A stretch of 62,884 nucleotides of DNA from contig RDYF01000020.1 of the NCBI GenBank assembly GCA_004293285.1, positions 1 through 62,884 on the forward strand, read 5' to 3'. The notes beneath the pieces were generated by a model. The model did not search any database. It was not told the DNA's origin and saw only the letters and a list, made by a program, of their open reading frames with translations. This document shows, piece by piece, positions 9,722 to 17,425 of the stretch. The position numbers and the translations under genes were made by a program. Numbering within the stretch: the stretch's first letter is position 1; each line of letters begins with the position of its first letter. This DNA is from Verrucomicrobiota bacterium. Its GTDB lineage: Bacteria > Verrucomicrobiota > Verrucomicrobiia > Verrucomicrobiales > Akkermansiaceae.

Positions 9722-10090
9722 TTATTTCTTCACGCCGACGGTCTTCTTCTTCCCTTTACGGGTGCGGGCGTTGGTGCGAGTGCGCTGACCACGAACGGGC
9801 AAACCGCGCTTGTGGCGAATGCCGCGATAGCAATTGATCGATGTCAAACGCTTCAGCGAGACTTGACGCTCACGACGAAGGTCACCTTCGATGGCGATGC
9901 CATTGCTTTGAATCGCCTGAGCGATTTTCACCAATTGCTCCTCGGAAAGCTGACCCGTGCGGATATCGGGATCAATCCCGGCTTGCTCAAGGATCTTCGT
10001 AGCAGTCGGGCGACCGATGCCATAAATGAACGGAAGAGAAGCTTCGATGCGCTTCTCATTAGGAATTTCTATACCGAAAATGCGGGCCAT
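9722..10090 (-). CDS. rpsM: 30S ribosomal protein S13
   Basis: This 122-aa protein of the 30S head starts [19 protein letters not shown]. The helix-two-turns-helix is seen in [18 protein letters not shown], and the basic tail ends [20 protein letters not shown]. The start at 10090 gives the standard length; the 32 upstream open codons have no S13 similarity. It is the first gene of a three-gene operon. The usual upstream neighbour rpmJ (L36) is not found in the preceding 150 bp. Confidence 0.97.
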   Translation of the reverse strand: MARIFGIEIPNEKRIEASLPFIYGIGRPTATKILEQAGIDPDIRTGQLSEEQLVKIAQAIQSNGIAIEGDLRRERQVSLKRLTSINCYRGIRHKRGLPVRGQRTRTNARTRKGKKKTVGVKK

Positions 10091-10154
10091 GATGTTTGCG
10101 TAGATTCGCGTGTTAGAGCATGTTGCCAACTGCGAGCAACAATGCGGGGCGGCG

Positions 10155-10182
10155 TTGATACCAGAGATTGGAGTACTGGCAA
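10155..10182 (-). promoter_or_regulatory. Possible promoter of rpsM-rpsK-rpsD
   Basis: Minus-strand TTGCCA (10182-10177) and TATCAA (10160-10155) are 16 bp apart, leaving a leader of about 60 nt before rpsM. The match to consensus is moderate and nothing else supports it. Confidence 0.3.
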
Positions 10183-10214
10183 GCATGAAATGAAAAAAAA
10201 GTCATTTTTTGTGA

Positions 10215-10230
10215 AAAAAAGCGCTTTTTT
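10215..10230 (-). terminator. AT-rich palindrome after ybeY, possible terminator
   Basis: A perfect 16-bp palindrome (AAAAAAGCGCTTTTTT) lies 14 bp after the ybeY stop, within a stretch of repeated A and T runs that also includes an ATGA/TCAT mini-hairpin around 10196. It could end ybeY transcription before the rpsM promoter. The short GC core makes it weak. Confidence 0.35.
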
Positions 10231-10243
10231 GCCCTTTTTTCGC

Positions 10244-10717
10244 TCATTTTGCGATTTCATCCATGGAGAACTCCGACCAGACACGCTGCACGATCGTTTC
10301 TTGTTCGCGCTCCATCTGTTGACGTTCCAACTCTTGTTCATCGGTGTAGCCTGCCAAATGCAACAGTCCGTGAATCAAGTATCGCAGCAACTCCCGCAGC
10401 ACTGGCTCACCAAACTCGGCGGCTTGCGCGACGGCTACTTGCGGGCAAATCACCAATTCGCCGTGCAAAAAGGTGATGACATCGGTCGCACCCGCGATGC
10501 CCATGAATTGCTGGTGGGCTCGATCGGAATCAACCGAACTCACAAAGGCCACGTCGATCCAATCGCCGTCATAGCAAAATCCATCTTGGCGAGCGACCTT
10601 GACGACATATGACCAGGCCGCAGAACTCGCCCGCTGCAAGGCGTCCAACCAAGCATCGGGCAATCGCACCTCACTCTGATGATCGGCGATTTCAAGTGTC
10701 ACCTGCGCTTTCATCAC
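10244..10717 (-). CDS. ybeY: Endoribonuclease YbeY (rRNA maturation factor)
   Basis: A 157-aa single-strand endoribonuclease of the UPF0054 family, acting in 16S rRNA 3'-end maturation and ribosome quality control. The metal-binding signature is visible as HGLLHLAGYTDE near residue 130. The canonical motif is HGxLHLxGYDH, so here the third histidine ligand is replaced by Asp and the preceding Asp by Thr. TDVITFLHGEL upstream corresponds to the conserved TDVLSFP region. The gene overlaps the end of the PgpH-like gene by 4 bases, the common pgpH-ybeY arrangement. The substitution is likely a clade variant rather than inactivation. Confidence 0.9.
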   Translation of the reverse strand: MMKAQVTLEIADHQSEVRLPDAWLDALQRASSAAWSYVVKVARQDGFCYDGDWIDVAFVSSVDSDRAHQQFMGIAGATDVITFLHGELVICPQVAVAQAAEFGEPVLRELLRYLIHGLLHLAGYTDEQELERQQMEREQETIVQRVWSEFSMDEIAK

Positions 10718-12363
10718 ATCATGGTGCTGCGATCATAATACTCATAGCGCCCCATCGTCGAACGCGAGCTCGACGCCTTTCGCTCAACCCCTTCTTCGGA
10801 TTTGGTATAGCTGATGCGACTGTGCATCATGCTGCGCAAGGTACTGGCAAAACTCTCGCGGATTTTCGTCAACTCGCGCATCGAAAGCGGACACTCATCA
10901 AGCTGACCATCCGCCAATCGCGCGCGCACGATGTCGTCGACAAGAGAGCGGATTCGCGCGGGGTTCGGCTTCTTGAGCGTGCGCGATGCGCTTTCGATGG
11001 CGTCGGCCAAGCTCAAGATGCCCGTCTCACGCGATCGAGGTCGTGGCCCTGGATAACGGAAATTTTCTTCGTCCACCTGCGGCAAATCTTCAGCGTTTTC
11101 GAGACCTTGATCCACTTTCCCCTCTTCCAGCGCCTTCAATTGCTGGCATTTCTGATAAAAGTAGGCCACCAAGGAGTCGCCATGATGCTCAAGTATCGCG
11201 TCGATGATGCGCGGATTGAGCTTGTACTTCATCGCCAAATCAACACCGTCTTTGACATGGGCAATGATGATCAAGGCGCTCATCGTCGGCGTCAGCGCGT
11301 GATGAGGATTCTCCGCACCATCCGCTTGATTCTCGATGAAATACTCCGGTTTCTTAAGCTTGCCGATATCATGAAAATAGGCACAGGCACGACACAACAC
11401 GGCATTGGCACCGATCGACTCTGCCGCGGCCTCGGCCAGCGCTGCCATCACCAAGCTGTGATGAAAAGTCCCCGGCGCATCGAGCTGCATTTTTTTCAAC
11501 AGAGGATGATTGAGATCACAAAGCTCCAACCAACTGATGTTTGTGGTAATAGAAAACATGCCTTCCAGCAAAGGCAGCAAGCCACCAATCACTAAGGCCG
11601 TAAAAAAACCTACCCCAAAGGCCAATAAGCACATCACCCCATCGAACGCCAGTTGCTCCTGCGCCAGCAGGCCATCGGAATTCAAAAATCGACCGTAGAT
11701 CAGCGCAAAAACCAGCGAGATGCCCCCTGAATAAATGCCGGCCCGCAGCAACTGCGCCCGCTTGCGCACTCTTCCTGCTAACATCACCACGGCCATGCAA
11801 ACCGAGAGACTGAGTATCAGGTAAATGACCATCTCCGACGATGGCACCAGCAAGGTGCCGGCAATGCTGACAAAAATCGCACTAAATGTCCCTGCCCGAC
11901 GCCCCAATAGCACCGAGTGCACCATCGGCGCGAGAGCGAAGGGAATCAGGAGCAATTTCAATTCACTGCGCCATTGATTGGCATCGACCCAATAAGAAAT
12001 CAAACAAAGCACCCCCAAATGCACCAGCAGTCCACCGAGCAGCAGCAACACCACACCGTTTCGACGCAATGCTTCGCGGTGATTCAGTCGGAGCATGATC
12101 AAGGCCGTGACACCTAAAGAAACCGCACTCACCACCTGCTGCCAAACTTCGGCCGACCACTTGCCGTTGCTGTCGTGCGGCTGCCACAGCACCAAACTGA
12201 CCAAAGTCATCACGAAGGCCAACATCAGCAGCCATCGAACCCACAGCGACTGAGCCAATACAGCGGAAAATCTCTCGTCCGCCGCATAAACCCGACGCTT
12301 TTTGCCAGAAGATAAGCCCTGCTGCGCTAACTTCCAGCGCTTGAATGCATCCCAAAATCCCAC
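10714..12363 (-). CDS. PgpH-like 7TM-HD cyclic-dinucleotide phosphodiesterase
   Basis: The 549-aa membrane protein has several hydrophobic helices (about residues 45-280) followed by a C-terminal HD domain. APGTFHHSLVMAALAEAAAE and RACAYFHDIGKLKKPEYF carry the HD metal ligands, and AILEHHGD supplies a further His pair. PgpH proteins hydrolyse c-di-AMP. Known PgpH proteins of about 700 aa have a large extracytoplasmic domain after the first helix; here only about 30 residues separate the first two hydrophobic segments, so that sensor domain appears to be missing. It overlaps ybeY by 4 bases. The cyclic-dinucleotide substrate is inferred from the family. Confidence 0.88.
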   Translation of the reverse strand: MGFWDAFKRWKLAQQGLSSGKKRRVYAADERFSAVLAQSLWVRWLLMLAFVMTLVSLVLWQPHDSNGKWSAEVWQQVVSAVSLGVTALIMLRLNHREALRRNGVVLLLLGGLLVHLGVLCLISYWVDANQWRSELKLLLIPFALAPMVHSVLLGRRAGTFSAIFVSIAGTLLVPSSEMVIYLILSLSVCMAVVMLAGRVRKRAQLLRAGIYSGGISLVFALIYGRFLNSDGLLAQEQLAFDGVMCLLAFGVGFFTALVIGGLLPLLEGMFSITTNISWLELCDLNHPLLKKMQLDAPGTFHHSLVMAALAEAAAESIGANAVLCRACAYFHDIGKLKKPEYFIENQADGAENPHHALTPTMSALIIIAHVKDGVDLAMKYKLNPRIIDAILEHHGDSLVAYFYQKCQQLKALEEGKVDQGLENAEDLPQVDEENFRYPGPRPRSRETGILSLADAIESASRTLKKPNPARIRSLVDDIVRARLADGQLDECPLSMRELTKIRESFASTLRSMMHSRISYTKSEEGVERKASSSRSTMGRYEYYDRSTMM

Positions 12364-12462
12364 AGCCGTCTCAGTTCATTGGTTAAGCGCATGTCTCGTA
12401 ACCCAAGTCACGGCGCAGCCACACACTATGATAGCAGACTCAACCATGACAAGAAAAGTTTC

Positions 12463-12507
12463 TCAAACGAACGCTTGCTTTATCATTGTCAACAAACGTT
12501 CGTTTGA
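12463..12507. repeat. Perfect 11-bp inverted repeat between thrS and the pgpH-like gene
   Basis: TCAAACGAACG (12463-12473) and CGTTCGTTTGA (12497-12507) flank a 23-nt spacer, in a 153-bp gap downstream of thrS and upstream of the pgpH-like gene (both minus). A third CAAACG follows at 12510. It could be the thrS terminator (only a short T-rich tail follows on the minus strand) or an operator. Confidence 0.6.
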
Positions 12508-12516
12508 TGCAAACGA

Positions 12517-14388
12517 TTACAACGCGCGAGTCTGCACCTCGTGAACCAGTTGCGCGAGGAATTGATCCAGTGGCAAGGTTCCAAGGTCATCCCGATCCCG
12601 ATGTCGGATGGAGACGGCCTGCTCTTCCTCTTCTTTTTGACCGATAATGAGCATGTAAGGCACGCGATCCAATCGGGCGTTGCGGATTTTCGCGCCAATT
12701 TTATCAGCCGTTCGATCCATACTGACACGGATTTTCTGGTCCGCCAACTGTGCCGTGACGCGCACTGCGTATTCTTGGAACTTGTCCGAAATGGGCAATA
12801 CGCGCACTTGTTCCGGTGCCAACCAGGTGGGGAATTTGCCTTCAAAATGCTCGATCAACAGGCCTGTGAAGCGCTCCAAGGAGCCGAAGGGCGCGCGATG
12901 GATCATCACCGGACGATGTGGCCGATTGTCCTCGCCGATGTAATGCAGATTGAAGCGCTCGGGCAGATTGTAGTCGACTTGGACAGTTCCCAGCTGCCAA
13001 TCGCGACCAATCACATCTTTGACGACAAAGTCAATTTTCGGTCCATAAAAAGCTGCTTCGCCGGGCTCTTCGGTGTATTCAACTCCCAAAACCTGCACAG
13101 CTTGACGCAGGGCGTTCTCGGCTTTTTCCCAGTTCTCGGGATCGCCGACATACTTGTCGGAATCTGGATCGCGCAGGGACAAGCGAACGCGGTATTCGTT
13201 CATGCCGAGAGTGCCGAGGACTTTTTTCACCAAATCCAAGCACCCTTGCACCTCCGACTCCACTTGCTCGGGCGTGCAGAAAAGATGCGCATCATCTTGT
13301 GTGAAACCGCGCACGCGGGTCATGCCGCCGAGCTCGCCCGACTGCTCCCAACGATAAACAGTGCCGAATTCCGCCAGACGCACGGGCAAATCCCGATACG
13401 AGTGCGGCTCACTATCAAAAATCTTGATGTGGTGAGGGCAGTTCATTGGCTTCAACATGTAGCCCTCATATTCCCCTTTTTCGAGACCGTTGGTGAGAGT
13501 GGCGCAAGTCGCATCCTCATCCGCCAATTTCTCCAAAACACTGCGCTCCGGAATCGCAGGATACTGACTTTCTTGGTAATAGGGGAAATGACCCGATGTC
13601 CGATACAGGTCGAGCTTGCCAATGTGCGGCGTAAACACTTGCGAGTAGCCCTGACGATCCAGTTCCGAGGTGATGAAATCTTGCAGTGCACGACGCACCA
13701 GAGCGCCCTTCGGCTTCCACAAGATCAAACCTTGCCCCACCATTTCATCGATGTGAAACAGCCCCATCTCACGACCCAACTTGCGATGATCGCGCTTTTT
13801 CGCTTCTTCCAGCTTGACCAAGTGCTCTTGCAGTTCGGTCGAATTCTTGAAGCAGGTCCCGTAAAGACGTTGCAGCATCGGACGGTTTTTGTCGCCCTTG
13901 TAGAAGGCGCTCGCTACGCTCATCAGCTTAAATGCCTTACAATTGCCCGTGCGACCCACATGTGGGCCCGCGCACAGGTCCCAAAAGTCGCCATTTTTGT
14001 AGAGCGAAATTTCTTCGTCTTCGGGAATGTCATGGAGCAAGTCGACCTTAAAAATGCTCGGCTCTGGGCGCTCGGCAACGAAACTCAGACGCCCGCTCTG
14101 CGCTAGCGCCATGGCTTCATCGCGCGATACCACCACGCGCTCGAAAGGATCGTTGTCTTTGACGACCTTTTTCATCTCTTCCTCAATGCGCGGGAAGTCA
14201 TCGGGCGTGATCCGATGCGCGAGTTGCATGTCATAGTAAAAGCCATTTTCCACCGGCGGACCCGCAGCAAACTGAACATCGGGCCAGATCCGAGAAATCG
14301 CGGTCGCCATCACGTGGGCACAGGAGTGACGCAGACGATCCAGATCTGACATCTGGTGACGTTCTTCTAGTGTTTTTCTCTCGGACAT
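12517..14388 (-). CDS. thrS: Threonyl-tRNA synthetase lacking the TGS domain
   Basis: The 623-aa enzyme charges tRNA-Thr. It begins almost directly at the editing (N2) domain: HSCAHVM at residues 21-27 and CAGPHVG supply the HxxxH and CxxxH editing residues. The usual 60-aa N-terminal TGS domain is absent. The class II core shows the zinc-site Cys in MNCPHHIKIF, motif 2 in TVYRWEQSGELGG, zinc-site His residues in TQDDAHLF and VMIHRAPFGS, and motif 3 in APFGSLERFTGLLIEHFEG. A C-terminal anticodon-binding domain follows (WLAPEQVRVLPIS). The ATG at 14388 (MSERKTLEER) is preferred; the 34 upstream open codons run into the divergent lpxA start. No T-box fits in the roughly 90-bp intergenic space. 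Confidence 0.95.
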   Translation of the reverse strand: MSERKTLEERHQMSDLDRLRHSCAHVMATAISRIWPDVQFAAGPPVENGFYYDMQLAHRITPDDFPRIEEEMKKVVKDNDPFERVVVSRDEAMALAQSGRLSFVAERPEPSIFKVDLLHDIPEDEEISLYKNGDFWDLCAGPHVGRTGNCKAFKLMSVASAFYKGDKNRPMLQRLYGTCFKNSTELQEHLVKLEEAKKRDHRKLGREMGLFHIDEMVGQGLILWKPKGALVRRALQDFITSELDRQGYSQVFTPHIGKLDLYRTSGHFPYYQESQYPAIPERSVLEKLADEDATCATLTNGLEKGEYEGYMLKPMNCPHHIKIFDSEPHSYRDLPVRLAEFGTVYRWEQSGELGGMTRVRGFTQDDAHLFCTPEQVESEVQGCLDLVKKVLGTLGMNEYRVRLSLRDPDSDKYVGDPENWEKAENALRQAVQVLGVEYTEEPGEAAFYGPKIDFVVKDVIGRDWQLGTVQVDYNLPERFNLHYIGEDNRPHRPVMIHRAPFGSLERFTGLLIEHFEGKFPTWLAPEQVRVLPISDKFQEYAVRVTAQLADQKIRVSMDRTADKIGAKIRNARLDRVPYMLIIGQKEEEEQAVSIRHRDRDDLGTLPLDQFLAQLVHEVQTRAL

Positions 14389-14477
14389 AAGCGACGTGAG
14401 CCCAAAATGCACCGGAGTGTCACGATGATGATCTTTCTGCTTTTCCAATCGCAAATCTGCGCCACAATAGTCATGTC

Positions 14478-15266
14478 TTGTCACACTCACTCATTCATCC
14501 CACAGCACTGATCTCAGCCGAGTCGCAGATCGGAGAACATGTTCGCATCGGCCCTTTTACGGTCATTGATGGCCCAGTTGTCATCGGCGATCACTGCGAC
14601 ATCGCCGGCCATGTCTTGATTCAAGGAAATGTCACGATCGCCGCAAATAACCGCATCGGCTGGGGCGCGATCATCGGCGCCGACCCGCAAGACTTGCACT
14701 TCGATCCCCGCACGGATTCTGCTGTAGTCATCGGCGAAAACAACACGCTACGCGAATACGTCACCATTCATCGAGGTTCGAAAAGCGGCGGCGTCACTCG
14801 CATCGGCCAACAAAATTTTCTGATGACAGGCGTGCACCTCGCGCACGATGTCGAGATCGGCGATCACAATGTACTCGCCAATAATGTTCTGCTCGCCGGC
14901 CACATTCGCATCGGCAATCGCTGTTTCCTCGGTGGAGGATCCGCGTTTCACCAATTCATCCACATCGGCGATTACGCCATCGTCCAAGGAAATGCTGCGA
15001 TCAGCCAGGACGTCCCGCCCTACTGCATGGCGCACGGACAAAATCAACTCGCATCGCTCAATCTCATTGGCCTCAAACGCGCCGGTTTTACCACGGAACA
15101 ACGCGCCGAAATCAAAAAGGCCTTCCGCTTGTTGCTGGGGGGACATCGGACTCGCGCTCTGGAACAAGCCACAACTCAGTCCTGGTCTGAGGCGACGATG
15201 GTCCTCATCAACGCTGTCGCTCATCCCTCGCGCAAGGGCATCCTCAACCGCACTTCACTCGCCTAA
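14478..15266 (+). CDS. lpxA: UDP-N-acetylglucosamine acyltransferase
   Basis: The 262-aa left-handed beta-helix enzyme carries out the first step of lipid A synthesis. Repeated hexapeptides run through residues 10-190 (for example IGPFTVIDGPVVIGDHCDIA), and the catalytic-His block is GVHLAHDVEIGDHN. The C-terminal helical domain starts near NLIGLKRAGF. The only start that keeps the full N-terminus is TTG at 14478 (MSHSLIHPTALI); an ATG five bases upstream is out of frame. Its presence shows the organism makes lipid A. It is divergent from thrS and followed 8 bp later by the Lon-domain gene. Confidence 0.93.
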   Translation: MSHSLIHPTALISAESQIGEHVRIGPFTVIDGPVVIGDHCDIAGHVLIQGNVTIAANNRIGWGAIIGADPQDLHFDPRTDSAVVIGENNTLREYVTIHRGSKSGGVTRIGQQNFLMTGVHLAHDVEIGDHNVLANNVLLAGHIRIGNRCFLGGGSAFHQFIHIGDYAIVQGNAAISQDVPPYCMAHGQNQLASLNLIGLKRAGFTTEQRAEIKKAFRLLLGGHRTRALEQATTQSWSEATMVLINAVAHPSRKGILNRTSLA

Positions 15267-15274
15267 CCTCTCTT

Positions 15275-15877
15275 ATGTCTGCACTCCATTTGCCTGAACA
15301 AGTCGGCGTGATGATCTTGCCCGATTGCGTCCTTTTCCCCCACGGGGGTCTACCGCTGCGCATCTTCGAACCACGCTATCGGCAAATGCTGCAAGAGGCG
15401 ATCGACAGCCACTGCTGCTTCGCTGTCGTTAACCGTTTGAATGACTCCGAAGACCCGAATGAATCTGCCGCAGCCGTAGGCACCATCGGCATCGTGCGGG
15501 CCTCTCACGAACAGGAAGATGGCACATCGCACATGCTGCTTCACGGAGTCATTCGCGTGAAATTTCTGCGCTGGCTGGAGGGCAAACCCTACCCTCTCGC
15601 AGAAATCGAACCCATCCCAGCCCTTTTCACTCCAGAACACCAAGGCCCCGCGGCGGTTGCGACGCTCCGCGGCTGTGTCGAGGATGCCATCAAGGATCTG
15701 CCCGATGACGTGCAAAAGGCTGTCATGGAAATGATGCACCGCACCGACGACCCCGTCATTTTGTCAGACATCGTTTCTCAGCAATTCATCCACGACACCG
15801 AAATGCGCCAGACATTATTGGAAATGGAGTCGCCCGCCGATCGCATCACCTGGCTTTGCCAAGCAATAGGAGAGTAA
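15275..15877 (+). CDS. Lon N-terminal (LAN) domain protein
   Basis: The 200-aa protein consists only of the substrate-recognition domain of Lon: LPDCVLFPHGGLPLRIFEPR near residue 15 is the signature. There is no ATPase or protease part. Stand-alone LAN proteins are widespread and of uncertain function, perhaps adaptors for misfolded proteins. It begins 8 bp after lpxA and is probably co-transcribed with it. Confidence 0.85.
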   Translation: MSALHLPEQVGVMILPDCVLFPHGGLPLRIFEPRYRQMLQEAIDSHCCFAVVNRLNDSEDPNESAAAVGTIGIVRASHEQEDGTSHMLLHGVIRVKFLRWLEGKPYPLAEIEPIPALFTPEHQGPAAVATLRGCVEDAIKDLPDDVQKAVMEMMHRTDDPVILSDIVSQQFIHDTEMRQTLLEMESPADRITWLCQAIGE

Positions 15878-16146
15878 CGGGCAATCGCTCATTCCATCGT
15901 GGTAGCTCGCGTCGCGTTCACGCAAGAACAACAGCGCGAACACCCGACAAGAGAATGGTCGCTCGTGATGCATTTCTTGCCATCGGCATCAAACTCTGCA
16001 AGCTGGATGCAGGCGTCGTGAAGCAGATTTTTCGCAACAGATCTCGGCTCCGACGCCCACCATCAAAAGAATGTTTTACAGGTAAGCAAAAAAAGAAAAA
16101 AATCCATCTGCCACATCGCTATTTTCAGAACCACATAGGACACCAC

Positions 16147-17136
16147 ATGAAACCCCAATTCCCTCTCGCCCTGATTTGTTTTTCCCTCGGATTTGCCAGC
16201 GCTTGGTTGCTCCGTGCGCCTGCTCCGTCTGATTCCTCAAAAAATACTGCTGCGGTTGACGAAAAGACATCACCTTCTCCATCCATGGTCTTCTCTGAAA
16301 AAGGCAAAGAAAAATCACTTTCTCGTAGCGCTCGAACACCTAACGCTGAAGCAGATTCCGAACAAGCGAAGGCACTAGCGACAGAAATGGCGATGGATGC
16401 AAATGGCAAAAAAATGCTCAAGGACATGCTTAGCAAGCACCATCACGGCATTCTCAACAAACTTGCTCGCGAGCTCAATCTCAGTCCGGCACAGATGGAA
16501 ATCATGCGCAAGTCTCTTGAGGAACGCATCGACAAAATCCTCGAACAAGAAAGCAATCCAGAAAGCGATCCCTCGGAAGAAATGCAAGGTTTGATGAGCC
16601 CCAGTCAAATCGATGAGCTACTGATGGCTCAAATGACCGAGGATCAAAAGCTGGCATTAAGGGAATTGCGAACGAAAGAGCGTCAGTCGAAAATTGATGC
16701 GAACACTCTCAAAAGTCTTGGTCAAGTCACTGAAGCCGTTAGCCTATCAGAAGAGCAACGCAATGCAGTCTATGCAACACTCGCTGAAGCAGAAACAAAA
16801 AAACTCGAGAATCAAAAATCGAACATGAATTTCAATGACATCATCATGGAATCGATGGGCTTGGTTGGACAAGATGAATTCGGCATGCACGACATCATGA
16901 CGGATCCTGAAGTTCAGGAGAAAATGGCGAACCATCCCGAACAAATGGGCAACATGGAATTCAGAAATCAGCTGCTGCGCGAATCCATGACGAAAAAAAT
17001 CGACGATAAAGTCAACTTAATCTCTCCTCATCTCAGCCCCGAGCAGACAACACAATATCGTCAGAGTCTACAAGATAAAGTCAACTCCACCTTGGGAATC
17101 CTCGAATCCATGAATATCCAAAGTCGAGAAAACTAA
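16147..17136 (+). CDS. Unknown membrane-anchored helical protein with LSxxQ repeats
   Basis: I do not recognise this 329-aa protein. An N-terminal hydrophobic segment (FPLALICFSLGFASAWLL) anchors or exports it, followed by a Ser/Pro-rich low-complexity linker. The rest is charged, Met/Gln-rich and predicted helical, with a recurring L/M-S/T-x-x-Q motif: LSPAQMEIMRK, MSPSQIDELL, MTEDQKLALREL, LSEEQRNAVY and LSPEQTTQYRQ. This recalls the LTxxQ motifs of Spy/CpxP periplasmic chaperones, but overall similarity is not evident. The ATG at 16147 is chosen over an open frame reaching back to 15856 because it has a signal segment and a nearby AGGA. The gene looks more A-rich than its neighbours. Confidence 0.7.
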   Translation: MKPQFPLALICFSLGFASAWLLRAPAPSDSSKNTAAVDEKTSPSPSMVFSEKGKEKSLSRSARTPNAEADSEQAKALATEMAMDANGKKMLKDMLSKHHHGILNKLARELNLSPAQMEIMRKSLEERIDKILEQESNPESDPSEEMQGLMSPSQIDELLMAQMTEDQKLALRELRTKERQSKIDANTLKSLGQVTEAVSLSEEQRNAVYATLAEAETKKLENQKSNMNFNDIIMESMGLVGQDEFGMHDIMTDPEVQEKMANHPEQMGNMEFRNQLLRESMTKKIDDKVNLISPHLSPEQTTQYRQSLQDKVNSTLGILESMNIQSREN

Positions 17137-17215
17137 CTACATCTCGTCAATCCAGGAATAAGGCAATCGACTCAACCGCGACATAACCAATCAACATCAA
17201 CCACCCTACACCGAT

Positions 17216-17226
17216 CCCCCCCCCCC
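17216..17226. repeat. Homopolymeric run of 11 C
   Basis: Eleven consecutive C lie in the 289-bp gap between two gene ends (17137-17425). I see no gene, RNA or convincing terminator elsewhere in that gap. Such tracts are slippage-prone. Confidence 0.9.
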
Positions 17227-17425
17227 GACGAAGCATCAGACATCGTTTGATAGCAACATCGAACGGCGTTAGCAAACACTCCCCGTTTTTTGCACAATGC
17301 TTTGCTCTCTTTGCGCAGGATGATTGGCGAAGAATTGACTAACGATAACGTGACCTGCGGAGATTTGAGAGAAGATCGATCTTTGTCTCTGGATCTACGA
17401 CACTGTTGTCACGTCACAGGAAAGA

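Noticed and set aside
12541..14106. Long plus-strand open frame (521 codons) opposite thrS
   Set aside because: It is the antisense shadow of a conserved gene; the translation shows no family and the opposite frame has all ThrS motifs.
15856..16146. Upstream extension of the 329-aa anchored protein
   Set aside because: The extra 97 residues are Arg-rich, non-conserved-looking and would bury the signal segment; the ATG at 16147 has an AGGA before it.
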